Origin: CAZFPT01 sp046541875
GTDB taxonomy: Bacteria; Planctomycetota; Phycisphaerae; SM23-33
Direction of reading: 5' to 3'
NCBI GenBank assembly: GCA_046541875.1
Contig: JBKHCL010000036.1
Location: 1-29,189, forward strand
DNA length: 29,189 nt
This document shows, piece by piece, positions 1-7,900 of this stretch. Each line of letters begins with the position of its first letter. The first letter of the stretch is position 1. The notes under the pieces were generated by a model, which worked only from the letters and a program-made list of their open reading frames with translations, searched no databases and was not told where the DNA came from. Position numbers and translations under genes: made by a program.

Positions 1-1
1 C

Positions 2-55
2 ATCGCCGATCTGCTGCTGTACCCCGACGGCTTCGCCGAGGCGGTGGGCGTGTGA
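2..55 (+). CDS. 3' end of an unidentified CDS (truncated by window edge)
   Basis: An open frame runs from the window edge to a TGA at 53-55 and encodes the last 17 residues, IADLLLYPDGFAEAVGV. This is too short to name a family. The pattern of hydrophobic residues followed by PDGFAEAV resembles the C-terminus of some HAD-type phosphatases, but that is only a guess. The frame has the same strong third-position GC bias as the confirmed genes. It is on the plus strand, and the minus-strand small-RNA candidate ends just 3 bases beyond its stop codon, so the two transcription units converge here. Confidence 0.45.
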   Translation: MADLLLYPDGFAEAVGV

Positions 56-57
56 AC

Positions 58-141
58 AAAAAAACCCCGGTGCAAGCACCGGGGCCGACGGGTTATCCCG
101 TCCATTCAAGGAACTGGCCAACAAGGACCAGCTACTGGTAT
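58..141 (-). ncRNA. Candidate small RNA with three hairpins and a U-tract terminator
   Basis: Read on the minus strand, the segment holds a series of short hairpins ending in a near-ideal intrinsic terminator. From 5' to 3' these are ACCAG/CUGGU (127-139), an alternative stem CUGG-CC/GG-CCAG (114-131), GACGGG-AUAA-CCCGUC (87-102), and CCCCGGUG/CACCGGGG (65-84) followed by seven U (58-64). A sigma70-like promoter lies just upstream, giving a transcript of about 84 nt. No open frame fits. The structure is seen in the sequence; that it is a discrete transcript is inference. Alternatively it could be only a terminator plus random stems, but no minus-strand gene upstream needs a terminator here. 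It matches no RNA family that I recognise. Confidence 0.5.
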
Positions 142-147
142 CACAGT

Positions 148-178
148 ATTCTATGCATTGGCTGTTGCCTCAAGTCAA
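148..178 (-). promoter_or_regulatory. Sigma70-like promoter of the small-RNA candidate
   Basis: On the minus strand TTGACT (173-178) and TAGAAT (148-153) each match the consensus at five of six bases, with a slightly long 19-base spacer. The predicted start is near 141, immediately before the first hairpin of the candidate RNA. Confidence 0.4.
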
Positions 179-224
179 TGACAAGGTCACAAGAAGAGAT
201 GGGCTGAGCCGTTTTCACCATGGT

Positions 225-245
225 GGCCGGAACAGGTCGCCGGCC
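225..245 (+). promoter_or_regulatory. Leader hairpin directly upstream of a ribosome binding site
   Basis: GGCCGG (225-230) and CCGGCC (240-245) form a perfect 6-bp stem with a 9-base loop. The stem ends one base before the GGGAGG Shine-Dalgarno (246-251) of the VWA gene. It could help keep the ribosome binding site open or restrict it. No function is shown. Confidence 0.25.
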
Positions 246-259
246 GGGAGGTTTAACGG

Positions 260-2899
260 TTGATGGCGAGCATGTCGCTTGAATTCCGGGGCACGAGCAA
301 CGTTCAGCTGCTGTGGACGCTGGCGGGACTGGTGTGCGCGGCGGTCCTGGTCTGGGCGGTGGTGCAGTGGATCCAGGGCAACCGACGATACGCCGCCATC
401 TGTGCCGCTGCCGCTTTCGGGCCGATCGCGCTGGGGCTGGCGTTGGTCATCGACGTCACAGCCGCCCTGGGGGGGGGACGACGAGACAGGGCGGCTCGCT
501 CGGCGATGGGGATTGCCGCCCTGGCGGTGCCCATTCCGATTACGGTCGGCGTGTTGCGCCTGGCGGGGGTGGCCATCCCGTCCGAATCACTGCTGAGAGG
601 CGGCCTGCTGACACTCGGACTTGCCGGGGCGATCGGCGTGTTCTATGCGTCGGTATACTCCTCGCTGGGAACCGCCCGGATGGCCGGTCTGCTGGCGCTG
701 CGGTTCGCCGCCGTCGTCTCGCTGATTCTCCTGCTGTTCCTCCCGGCGATGAGCGTGGTGGACCAGAGCGACGCCGGCAAATCGTACCTGGCAGTCGTCG
801 TTGACCGTTCGGGATCGATGGCGACCACCGACGAGCAGAACATGCCCGAACGCTATCTCCGCGCGGTGCAGATGCTCCAGGCCCAGCAGCCGCGGATCGA
901 GCGGAGCTTCCGCCCGGTGTACTACCACTTCGCGCGGGAGTTCGCCTCGGCCGCCTCTCTGGGTGACCTCACCGAGCTTCGCCCCAGCGGCCAGGCGACC
1001 GATGGAACCAACCTCGCCCACGCGATCCGCTCGGCCGGTGCCGACTTCGCCCCGTCGGACCTGGCGGGGATCGTGGTGCTCACCGACGGGCTGGACAACC
1101 TCAACCCGCCCTCGGACGTCCGCATCGCCGCGGTCGACGCCCGCGTGCCGATTTACCCGGTGGCGGTGGGGTCCACCGACGAAACGCTCACCGGTCGACG
1201 CAACCTGCGCATCGCCTCGGTGGACGCTCCCACCGAAGCGGTCGTCAACAACGTCGCCACGCTCACCGCCCACACCCAAATCGCCGGATTCGCCGGGCGG
1301 TTTTTCACGGTTTCGCTGAGGGATACGGAAACCGGCGAGGTGCTCGCCACCGCCGAGGCGACCACCTCGAAGAATGCCGAGACCGTCCCGGTCGAGTTGC
1401 AGTGGACGCCCACCGCCCCCGAGCCGGGGAAAACCTCGGCCGTCCGCAAACTCGCGATCGACATCGAGGCCGACCCCGCCGAAGCGGACAGCGAGGACAA
1501 CGACCACGCCCTGCACGTTCGCCTCTCGCAGCCACGGGTGCGGGTGCTGTACGTCGAGGGCTCGATTCGCCCCGAATACCGGGCCCTCAAGCGGCTGATG
1601 ATGACCGACTCGAACATTCAGTTGCTCACGCTGATTCGCTTCGATCGCACGCGGTTCCTCGCCCAGGGAAGCATCGACGGCCGAAAGCTCGCCGGGCTGC
1701 CCAGCACCGACTCGGACTTCGCTCTGTTCGACGTGATCATCCTCGGCGACGTGGACGCGAGTTGGCTGAAGGCGGGGGATCCGGGTCGCCCGGCCCGAAT
1801 CGCCCGGTTCGTGCGCGAGGGCGGGGGGTTGCTCATGCTCGGCGGGCGCAACAGCTTCGGGCCCGGCGGGTATGGCCGATCGGAGATCGAGACGGTCCTG
1901 CCGGTCACGTGCGGCCCGCGGGAGATGCCCCAGGAAACCACCGCCTTCGTGCCGCAGGTCACCGCTGCCGGCGAGATTCACCCGATCCTGGAAGGGATCA
2001 ACACGTTCTTCCCCGGGCCCGGCGGGCGGGAAGTCGGGGACGGCCTGCCCAAGCTGCCCAAGCTCAACGGCTGCGTGACCGTGCCCGGCGTGAGGGGCGG
2101 CTCGGACGTGCTGATGGTGCATCCCACGCGGCGGAACGAGGCGGGTCCGCTGGTGGCGCTGGCGGTGGCAAAGGCGGTCGGGAAGGGTCGCAGCGGCGCG
2201 ATGACCTTCGACACGACGTACCTGTGGGATCGACCGATGCGGGCGGCCGGCCAAAAGACGCCCTACCCCCGCCTGTGGGGTCAACTGGTGCGGTGGTTGG
2301 CCGGCGTGGACGCTAAATCGCGCCAGGCGCGCAGCGACGTGCTGGTTCGCCTCGAGCGGACCGACCTCCAGGCCGGGGAGCGGCTGGGGATTCGCGCCCG
2401 CGTGTGGGATCCCAAAGCTGCTCGCGGAGAGCAGCCCGAGGTCACCTGCCGCATCGAGCGTCTCGACGGGCAAGTCGGCCGATCCGAAGATGTCCCGATG
2501 ATCGCCACGAAGCTCGCCGGCCGATACGAAGCGGACTTCACGCCGACCACCGCGGGACGATACCGCGTGCGGGTCGAGGCGAGGCGACCCGACCTCGAAG
2601 AACCCCTCGGAGCCGACCGGATGGACGTCCGCGTGACGCCGCCCAGCGCGGAGATGGACCGCCTGGCCCGCGACGATAAGCTCCTGGAGCAACTGGCCGA
2701 CCACTCCGGGGGGCGGAGCGTGCTGCTGGCGGGCCTGCCGGACCTGGTGGACCACGTCACGAAGCTGCAGATCGGGCGCGACGGGCCCGCCGCCCGGGCC
2801 GAGATTGTCCCGCTGTACAACTTCCCAGGCCTGTTCGTGGTGCTGGTGGCGCTGCTTACCGCCGAGTGGCTGCTCCGCCGACGCTGGCAGCTGCAGTAG
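260..2899 (+). CDS. VWA-domain membrane protein with glutamine-amidotransferase-like domain
   Basis: A large inner-membrane protein of 879 residues. About five hydrophobic segments lie in residues 15-165. A von Willebrand A domain follows from about residue 175, with a complete MIDAS metal site: D182-x-S184-x-S186, T250 and D276 in VLTDG. Residues of about 490-560 form a Rossmann-like, class I amidotransferase-type module (FDVIILGDVD, then RFVREGGGLLMLGG), without an evident catalytic Cys. An Ig-like stretch precedes a final membrane helix near the C-terminus. The layout resembles the BatA/BatB-type VWA proteins common in planctomycetes, which usually sit near MoxR and DUF58 genes; none is visible here. 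The start is TTG at 260 or ATG at 263, both after GGGAGG; ATG 263 is equally likely. The partner and role are unknown. Confidence 0.85.
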   Translation: MMASMSLEFRGTSNVQLLWTLAGLVCAAVLVWAVVQWIQGNRRYAAICAAAAFGPIALGLALVIDVTAALGGGRRDRAARSAMGIAALAVPIPITVGVLRLAGVAIPSESLLRGGLLTLGLAGAIGVFYASVYSSLGTARMAGLLALRFAAVVSLILLLFLPAMSVVDQSDAGKSYLAVVVDRSGSMATTDEQNMPERYLRAVQMLQAQQPRIERSFRPVYYHFAREFASAASLGDLTELRPSGQATDGTNLAHAIRSAGADFAPSDLAGIVVLTDGLDNLNPPSDVRIAAVDARVPIYPVAVGSTDETLTGRRNLRIASVDAPTEAVVNNVATLTAHTQIAGFAGRFFTVSLRDTETGEVLATAEATTSKNAETVPVELQWTPTAPEPGKTSAVRKLAIDIEADPAEADSEDNDHALHVRLSQPRVRVLYVEGSIRPEYRALKRLMMTDSNIQLLTLIRFDRTRFLAQGSIDGRKLAGLPSTDSDFALFDVIILGDVDASWLKAGDPGRPARIARFVREGGGLLMLGGRNSFGPGGYGRSEIETVLPVTCGPREMPQETTAFVPQVTAAGEIHPILEGINTFFPGPGGREVGDGLPKLPKLNGCVTVPGVRGGSDVLMVHPTRRNEAGPLVALAVAKAVGKGRSGAMTFDTTYLWDRPMRAAGQKTPYPRLWGQLVRWLAGVDAKSRQARSDVLVRLERTDLQAGERLGIRARVWDPKAARGEQPEVTCRIERLDGQVGRSEDVPMIATKLAGRYEADFTPTTAGRYRVRVEARRPDLEEPLGADRMDVRVTPPSAEMDRLARDDKLLEQLADHSGGRSVLLAGLPDLVDHVTKLQIGRDGPAARAEIVPLYNFPGLFVVLVALLTAEWLLRRRWQLQ

Positions 2900-2912
2900 C
2901 GGCGCGAAGATC

Positions 2913-2955
2913 GGCCGAGCTGTCCGCGGTGGACAGCCCGGCCGGGGATTTCTTC
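2913..2955 (+). terminator. Hairpin terminator between converging genes
   Basis: GGCCG-a-GCTGTCC (2913-2925), loop GCGGT, and GGACAGC-c-CGGCC (2931-2943) form a 12-bp stem with one A/C mismatch, followed on the plus strand by GGGGATTTCTTC. It lies between the stop of the VWA gene (2899) and the stop of the facing lipoprotein gene (2978). The T-tract is weak, so efficiency is uncertain. The stem could also act on the opposite strand. Confidence 0.45.
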
Positions 2956-2977
2956 GATCTGTTGGGGGTGCTGCGGA

Positions 2978-3544
2978 TCAGCCGTCCTCGCCCTGGGCTT
3001 CCTTGAGCTTCTTCTCGGCCTGGGCGGCACGGGTCTCGGCGTCGGCGAGCTGTTCCTGCAGATCAGAGACCTTCTTGCGGAGGTCGGCGATTTCGGCCTT
3101 CGCCTTGGCCAGGTCGTTCTGGGTCTGCTTCAGGAGCGTCGTTGCCTCGGTGGTGGCCGCCTTTTGCGACTTCATGGCGGCCAACATCTTCTCGTTGTTC
3201 TTCTCGGCGCTCTTGAGCTCGCTGCGGGCGTCGTTGAGTGATTTCTGAAGCTCACCGGCCTCCTTCTGGGCGGCAACGAGCTTCCCACGGACCGCGTCGA
3301 CCGCCTCGGTCTTCTCCTTGTCGGCCGACTCGAGCTTCTTGCTGAGTGTCTGGTTGCGGCTCTGGGCCTGCTCGAGGTCGCTCTGGAGGTTCTCGACCTT
3401 CACCGTCTTCTGGTGCAGTTCATCCTGCGTCTTGACCAGGCGATTGTAACAGTGGTCGTACTCGTCCTGGCTGACGCAGCCTCCGAGGACCATCGTCGTC
3501 GCGATCGCGGCGATCATCGCCAGGAATCCTGTGGTGCGCATCAT
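2978..3544 (-). CDS. Coiled-coil outer-envelope lipoprotein
   Basis: A 188-residue protein with a lipoprotein signal peptide: MMRTTG, a hydrophobic stretch, and lipobox L20-G-G-C23. The mature part, from about residue 35 to the end, is almost entirely heptad-rich coiled coil (QDELHQKTVKVENLQSDLEQ and onward) with high Lys, Glu and Ala. It should be lipidated at C23 and form a long alpha-helical oligomer in the periplasm, in the way of Lpp-like or tether proteins; the exact role is not identifiable. The chosen start is the first of two ATGs, 8 bases after AGGAG (3553-3557). The frame stays open 22 codons further upstream, but those codons look non-coding and would precede the signal peptide. 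Confidence 0.85.
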   Translation of the reverse strand: MMRTTGFLAMIAAIATTMVLGGCVSQDEYDHCYNRLVKTQDELHQKTVKVENLQSDLEQAQSRNQTLSKKLESADKEKTEAVDAVRGKLVAAQKEAGELQKSLNDARSELKSAEKNNEKMLAAMKSQKAATTEATTLLKQTQNDLAKAKAEIADLRKKVSDLQEQLADAETRAAQAEKKLKEAQGEDG

Positions 3545-3607
3545 GGTGGATACTCCTTTCTCCGTTGCCGGGGCAACGCATGCTGTCCAGTGGTTCGGTC
3601 TACGTGG

Positions 3608-3627
3608 CACGGGCGCGAACGCCCGTG
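3608..3627. repeat. Perfect 8-bp inverted repeat with CGAA loop
   Basis: CACGGGCG-CGAA-CGCCCGTG is a perfect stem-loop lying 64-83 bases upstream of the lipoprotein start codon. It may be a leader hairpin in the lipoprotein mRNA or a dispersed palindromic element. I see no second copy in this window. Confidence 0.45.
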
Positions 3628-3774
3628 TTCGGATGTCCTACCGACGGGCCGGGGTTCGCCTGGCCTGCGGCGAACAGGGGCCCTGAGCCCACACCACGCG
3701 CCGCCTGTTGTAGAATTCGGAAAACTCGAGGCCTCGGCGTAAGAGAAATTCCTCTTCGCTCCGTAAAGCCGCCT

Positions 3775-4017
3775 TCATTTCTGCCTTTCATCGGTGTCGC
3801 CGGGTCGCCAGGCGGGCGATCGCCGGTTCCGTCGACGGGCCGATTCGAGCATCCGCGCGAACCGGTCTGCCGTCTGCTTCTCGGCGGGCAACTCACCGAA
3901 CGCCCGAAGCATCGGCGCGATGTCGCCGGTGGACAGGTCTCCGTGCTCCACCAGCGCCATCAGGCCCCGATAGAGCGATTTCTTGAGTTGTTCGATGTCG
4001 GGCGCGCCCGCTGCCAT
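3775..4017 (-). CDS. Small protein of unknown function (80 aa)
   Basis: An 80-residue, mostly helical, soluble-looking protein (MAAGAPDIEQLKKSLYRGLM, ending in a basic SARRRNRRSPAWRPGD tail). I do not recognise the family. It is supported as a real gene by GGAGAG six bases before the ATG and by amino-acid composition typical of folded bacterial proteins. No cysteines, signal peptide or membrane helix are visible. It sits on the same strand as the coiled-coil lipoprotein (230 bases downstream) and the toroid-DUF4159 gene (133 bases upstream), so it may share a transcript with either. Confidence 0.6.
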   Translation of the reverse strand: MAAGAPDIEQLKKSLYRGLMALVEHGDLSTGDIAPMLRAFGELPAEKQTADRFARMLESARRRNRRSPAWRPGDTDERQK

Positions 4018-4150
4018 GTGCTTCTCTCCATGCCGGAATCCACAGGAATCATCGGATCAACCGGCGTCCCGGGCCACTGCGGCCTCAGGTTTTGCCGACC
4101 AACATTCCCGCTGGTCATCTCAATCGTCCCATATCCGCAAGGAGGGGCGC

Positions 4151-6508
4151 TTACTTGTTGTCTGATGTTTTTGCTGCCGCTGCCTTCTTCGCTGCTTCGG
4201 GGGCAGCCTGTAGCAGGATGCTCCGCATTAGGCGGTAGGCAGTGCCCGGATCGCTTCCGGTGCCCGGGTCGTAGCCGTCCACCTCGTAGCCCTGGTAGCC
4301 GACCAGACCGGCGGTGAGATCCTCGCGCGAGTAAACCACTGCCAGGCGACCATCCAGCTTCATGCCCCGCAGCTGCGGGCTCTTGACGCGCTCGGAGCCG
4401 AGGCGGAGGACGGTCTTGCGGCGATACTTCACGTCGCCCAGCGGGAAGGCCTTGTTATTGTAGAGCGGATCGTTGGACATGATCCGCAACACGGGCTGAT
4501 CGAACATCTCGCGAAGTTCGGTCTTCATCGAGTCCTGGAACGCCTTCGAGCCGCCGGCGGCGTCGATCACCACCATGCCCCCTGCCTGGACGAAGGAGCG
4601 GATGGCCGATCGCTCGTCGTTGGAGAACTTCGCCTGTCCGACACCGGTGATCCAGGCGACCTCGGCCGTCTTGGCCGACAGCTTGGTCGGGTCCATCGGG
4701 TCGGTGACGTTTACCTTGATTCCGGTCTCTTTGAGCATGAGCCCCGCCATGCGCTGTCCCGCGAGGGGTTCGGGGTCGTAGTTGCCGCTGTGCTTCACCC
4801 GGGCGACGGTGATCGTGGCGACGGGCTTGGCGTCGATGTCTTCAGGCCAGTGCGACACGCCGCGGGTTCGCATCTTGAATGTGTCGGTCACGTAAGCGGA
4901 GATGTTGCTCATTGCCTCAAATGCGCGGGCACGAGAGGAGACCCGCTCCATTTGCCAGTGCAGCGAGAGGTCCTCATCGGTGTGGATCGCCAATGGACGA
5001 ATGCCGTTGGAGACCATGTACATTTTCGGCCGACCGCGAAGATCATTTTGCAGCTTGCCCGAATAGAGCAGGTGGTCTTTCGGGACGGGCGTCAACTCGT
5101 ACTTGGGGAAGAGCTTGGCGTAGGTTTTGCGGATCCCGTCGGCGAAGGGCTTGCCGTCGCATTCGGTGACCGAGAGAATCGTCCCGCCCTGGAGAACATA
5201 GCGACGGAGCTTCTCGATGTCGCTGGGGATCTCGGGCGAGGGGGCAACGTCGGAGAAGTTGGGTGCTTTGGCCCCGGAGATGTAGAGCATCGGCGCATCG
5301 TGCCATTCCCGCACGGGCACCTTGAGGTTGATGATCTGCCAGGCGACCTGCTGCTCGAACGTGCGGTTGTGGTAGCGCGTCAGGGCAGCACAGTCGCGCG
5401 GGCGGTTGTTCCAGTCGCCGTCAAACTCCAGCTTGTTCATCAATACCGGATGTCGTCCCCGCGCCAGGAACAGCAGCCCGTAGCTGGTTTCGATCACACT
5501 GCTCTTGCCGCCGCCCCAACTGCCGTTGTCCTTCTGCTTGCCCAGCAGGTACTTGGTGCCGAGTTTGAACCAGTCGGCCTTGCCGAAATACTTGTATCCG
5601 CTGGCCAACCCCACGCGCTCGATGCCGTAGAGGTAATAACCCGAATGGCTGCCTATTTGGATTCGACCGTCGTCGTCGGCGAAGTTGCGGTCGAACCAGT
5701 CCAACCCACGCTGGATCGCCGTGAAGTGGCTGGATGTTTTGCACTGGACGAACGCATCGGCGAAGAGGTTATCGAAGCACACGAACAGACTCGCCACACC
5801 GGCGGTGACCATGGTTCGGGTCGAACTATTTCCACTGGGACCGGCCGGGCCTTCCTTGCCGGACTTGTCCCATTTGTACGCCCATCCGCCGTCGGCATTC
5901 TGGGTCAAAAGCCAGTGGCGCATCACCGCCGCCCAGTACTCCTTGTCGATCTCCTCGTTGCCCAGTCGCCCGCCCCACACGCCCAGCAGGCCGTACTGGG
6001 CGTTGGAATGGTCGCCCGAGGAGTCCTGCTTTCCCTCCGAGCGGTAGCCATACGAGCCATCCTTGGTGGAGAGAACCAACCGCTTGGTCACCAGTCGAAG
6101 CTCCGGGCGGTACTTGCCCTGGGTCTTGCGGTTGGCGAGCATGAAGACGTTGCCCATCAGCCCGAGGGTGTAGGTTCCGGTCTCGCTCTTGGCGCCCTTG
6201 GCGAGGATCTCCAGTGCCGCCTTGAGCTCCTTCTTCTGGGGGTTCTCACCGGCCGAGAGCAGCGCGACGGTCGCCAGGGCGGTCGGCCCGAGCGGGTGCC
6301 AGTTCTTGTCTCCCGGGCCCTTGCCGTACTTCTTCCAGTGCCCGTTCTTCTGCCGGCTGTAGAGATAGTCCTTGGCCTGCTTGATGGCGCGGTCGAGGTT
6401 TTCTTCGGTGAACGTGCCGTACTTCGGGCCCGCCGCCGCGGGCGAAGCCAGAACCCCGCCCATCAGAAGGACTGCCACCAGCATCGTACATGCTGAACGT
6501 CTCATCAT
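4151..6508 (-). CDS. Exported alpha-toroid protein with duplicated DUF4159 domain (paralogue 1)
   Basis: A 785-residue secreted protein. A signal peptide (MMRRSACTMLVAVLLMGGVL...ASPAAAG) is followed by an alpha/alpha-toroid of the prenyltransferase/squalene-cyclase repeat type to about residue 390. QW-like repeats (YSRQKNGHW, TQNADGGWAY, GKQKDNGSWGG) mark it, but I find no DxDD cyclase motif, so catalysis is doubtful. Residues of about 399-545 match DUF4159 (APMLYISG, LRRYVLQGGTILS, FPKYELTPVPKDHLLY). Residues of about 570-780 look like a second, divergent copy (VAWITG, IRSFVQAGGMVVIDAAGG, NDPLYN). It ends in an Ala/Lys-rich tail. The start is the first of two ATGs, with AGAGGA 8 bases before it; an upstream extension of 35 codons would bury the signal peptide. 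The function is unknown. The paralogue is at 13929-16220. Confidence 0.85.
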   Translation of the reverse strand: MMRRSACTMLVAVLLMGGVLASPAAAGPKYGTFTEENLDRAIKQAKDYLYSRQKNGHWKKYGKGPGDKNWHPLGPTALATVALLSAGENPQKKELKAALEILAKGAKSETGTYTLGLMGNVFMLANRKTQGKYRPELRLVTKRLVLSTKDGSYGYRSEGKQDSSGDHSNAQYGLLGVWGGRLGNEEIDKEYWAAVMRHWLLTQNADGGWAYKWDKSGKEGPAGPSGNSSTRTMVTAGVASLFVCFDNLFADAFVQCKTSSHFTAIQRGLDWFDRNFADDDGRIQIGSHSGYYLYGIERVGLASGYKYFGKADWFKLGTKYLLGKQKDNGSWGGGKSSVIETSYGLLFLARGRHPVLMNKLEFDGDWNNRPRDCAALTRYHNRTFEQQVAWQIINLKVPVREWHDAPMLYISGAKAPNFSDVAPSPEIPSDIEKLRRYVLQGGTILSVTECDGKPFADGIRKTYAKLFPKYELTPVPKDHLLYSGKLQNDLRGRPKMYMVSNGIRPLAIHTDEDLSLHWQMERVSSRARAFEAMSNISAYVTDTFKMRTRGVSHWPEDIDAKPVATITVARVKHSGNYDPEPLAGQRMAGLMLKETGIKVNVTDPMDPTKLSAKTAEVAWITGVGQAKFSNDERSAIRSFVQAGGMVVIDAAGGSKAFQDSMKTELREMFDQPVLRIMSNDPLYNNKAFPLGDVKYRRKTVLRLGSERVKSPQLRGMKLDGRLAVVYSREDLTAGLVGYQGYEVDGYDPGTGSDPGTAYRLMRSILLQAAPEAAKKAAAAKTSDNK

Positions 6509-6586
6509 GACTCCCGTCCTCTCAGCCGTCGTTCCGGAGATCGGCCTCGATTGCCGTGGTCGGCGCCTGATCGGCCCGACACACCC

Positions 6587-6592
6587 ATTGTA
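6587..6592 (-). promoter_or_regulatory. Possible -10 box for the first toroid-DUF4159 gene
   Basis: On the minus strand TACAAT, within TTATACAATGG, lies between the stop of release factor 2 and the toroid gene, about 80 bases upstream of the ATG. I see no convincing -35 hexamer at 16-18 bases, so this is only a weak call. Confidence 0.25.
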
Positions 6593-6622
6593 TAAGACCC
6601 GCCATCGGCCCATCCGTTGGGC

Positions 6623-7750
6623 TTACCGGGCGGCTGTGTGCGATTTCTCCGAGGCCTTCCGTTGCAGCTCGGCGTCCATGAAGTCCTGAATGTCTCCGTC
6701 CAGGATTTTATCGGTGTGTGCGGATTTCAGCCCGGTCCGCTCGTCCCGCACCAGTTGGTAAGGATACAGGATGTACGAGCGGATGTGGTTCCCGAAGGCG
6801 ATGTTGCCCTTGTCGCCGTACAGCTTGGCCAGGGCGGCGTCGCGCTTGGCCTCCTCGTGCTGATAGAGCTTGGACATCAGCATCTTGCGGGCCTCGGCGC
6901 GGTTTTTGTGCTGCGACCGCTCGTTCTGACACTGCACGACGATGCCCGTCGGCTGGTGAGTCAGACGGACGGCCGAGGAGGTCTTGTTGACGTGCTGCCC
7001 GCCGGCACCGCTGGCGCGATAGGTGTCCTCGCGCACCTCCTTGTCCCAGTCGACCTCGACCTCGACGTCTTCCAGCTCGGGCAGGACGTCCACCGAGGCG
7101 AAGCTGGTGTGCCGCCGGTTCTGGGCGTCGTAGGGGCTCACCCGCACCAGTCGATGCACCCCGCGCTCGCAACTGAGATAGCCGTAGGCGTATGGGCCCG
7201 AGACGTTGTAGGTCACCGATCGGATCCCCGCTTCCTCACCGTCGGTGCGGTCGACCTCGTCGACCTTGAAGTCGTTCCGCTCGAAATAACGCAGGTACAT
7301 CCGCGAGAGCATCTCGGCCCAGTCGCAGCTTTCGGTCCCGCCCGCTCCGGCGTGTATCGAGAAGTAGCACGAGCCCTGATCGTGCCTGCCGTTGAGCAGC
7401 GTGCGCAGCTCCAGGCGGTCCAGCTCGCGTATCAACTGGTTGCTTTCGCGCTCGGCGTCTTCGAGGTCCTCGTTGCTGTCGGCTTCGACGGCCAGCTCGT
7501 GGAGCACCTGAACGTCTTCGATGCGGGCTTCGAGATCGCGCGTGGGCGCGACGACCGCCTTGGCGGCCTTGAGCTGCCCGACCACTTTCTGAGCGGTTTC
7601 CTGATCGTCCCAGAAGTCGGGGCTGGACATCCTCTTTTCCAGCTCGGCCATGGTGGCCTCTTTGGCCGGGACGTCCAGCGACTCGCTGATCGCCTCGATG
7701 CGAGTGGACAGTGATTCTATGTTCTGACGGATTGCTTCCGCTTCAGCCAT
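6623..7750 (-). CDS. prfB: Peptide chain release factor 2
   Basis: A class I release factor that reads UGA and UAA stop codons and releases the finished protein at the ribosome. It has 375 residues, near the usual 365. The GGQ catalytic tripeptide is at 250-252 (ASGAGGQHVNK), the same numbering as E. coli RF2. The codon-reading tripeptide is at 205-207 but reads SPY rather than the usual SPF, in VRVSPYDAQNRRHTSF. That context is otherwise typical of RF2 and not of RF1, which has PxT. The N-terminal helices are complete, and there is no in-frame UGA near codon 25, so the +1 frameshift autoregulation known from E. coli is absent. The start ATG follows GGGAG at 9 bases. It is divergent from pyrF. 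Confidence 0.95.
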   Translation of the reverse strand: MAEAEAIRQNIESLSTRIEAISESLDVPAKEATMAELEKRMSSPDFWDDQETAQKVVGQLKAAKAVVAPTRDLEARIEDVQVLHELAVEADSNEDLEDAERESNQLIRELDRLELRTLLNGRHDQGSCYFSIHAGAGGTESCDWAEMLSRMYLRYFERNDFKVDEVDRTDGEEAGIRSVTYNVSGPYAYGYLSCERGVHRLVRVSPYDAQNRRHTSFASVDVLPELEDVEVEVDWDKEVREDTYRASGAGGQHVNKTSSAVRLTHQPTGIVVQCQNERSQHKNRAEARKMLMSKLYQHEEAKRDAALAKLYGDKGNIAFGNHIRSYILYPYQLVRDERTGLKSAHTDKILDGDIQDFMDAELQRKASEKSHTAAR

Positions 7751-7844
7751 GCGCTTATTCTCCCGCAGATATCCTACCAGACGGACCTGAACCCAACAAG
7801 CAAACCCGATGGTGTTTCGATGGGGTCGCCAAGCGCGGTTTGGC

Positions 7845-7873
7845 TTTGCATGCCCGCCGCGGTGCGGTATAAC
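7845..7873 (+). promoter_or_regulatory. Sigma70-like promoter of pyrF
   Basis: TTTGCA (7845-7850, four of six bases) and TATAAC (7868-7873, five of six) have an ideal 17-base spacer. The predicted start near 7880 gives a leader of about 20 bases, just long enough for the AAAGGAG ribosome binding site (7887-7893). Confidence 0.5.
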
Positions 7874-7900
7874 CGGCGGCAACCGGAAAGGAGCTGGATA

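Noticed and set aside
587..2755. A 722-residue open frame antisense to the VWA gene
   Set aside because: It is a by-product of high GC. The sense frame has clear membrane, VWA and amidotransferase-like domains; the antisense product is low-complexity with many His, Arg, Gly and Gln and no known motif.
3700..3720. TAGAAT-like -10 box on the plus strand near 3711
   Set aside because: No -35 partner, and no plus-strand gene follows for several kilobases.
4018..4140. A short minus-strand frame starting MTSGNVGRQNLRPQW upstream of the 80-residue gene
   Set aside because: It would overlap the 80-residue gene in another frame, has no clear ribosome binding site and resembles no protein.
4790..6496. 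A 568-residue open frame antisense to the first toroid-DUF4159 gene
   Set aside because: Same reason: no motif or ribosome binding site, and composition typical of an antisense shadow.
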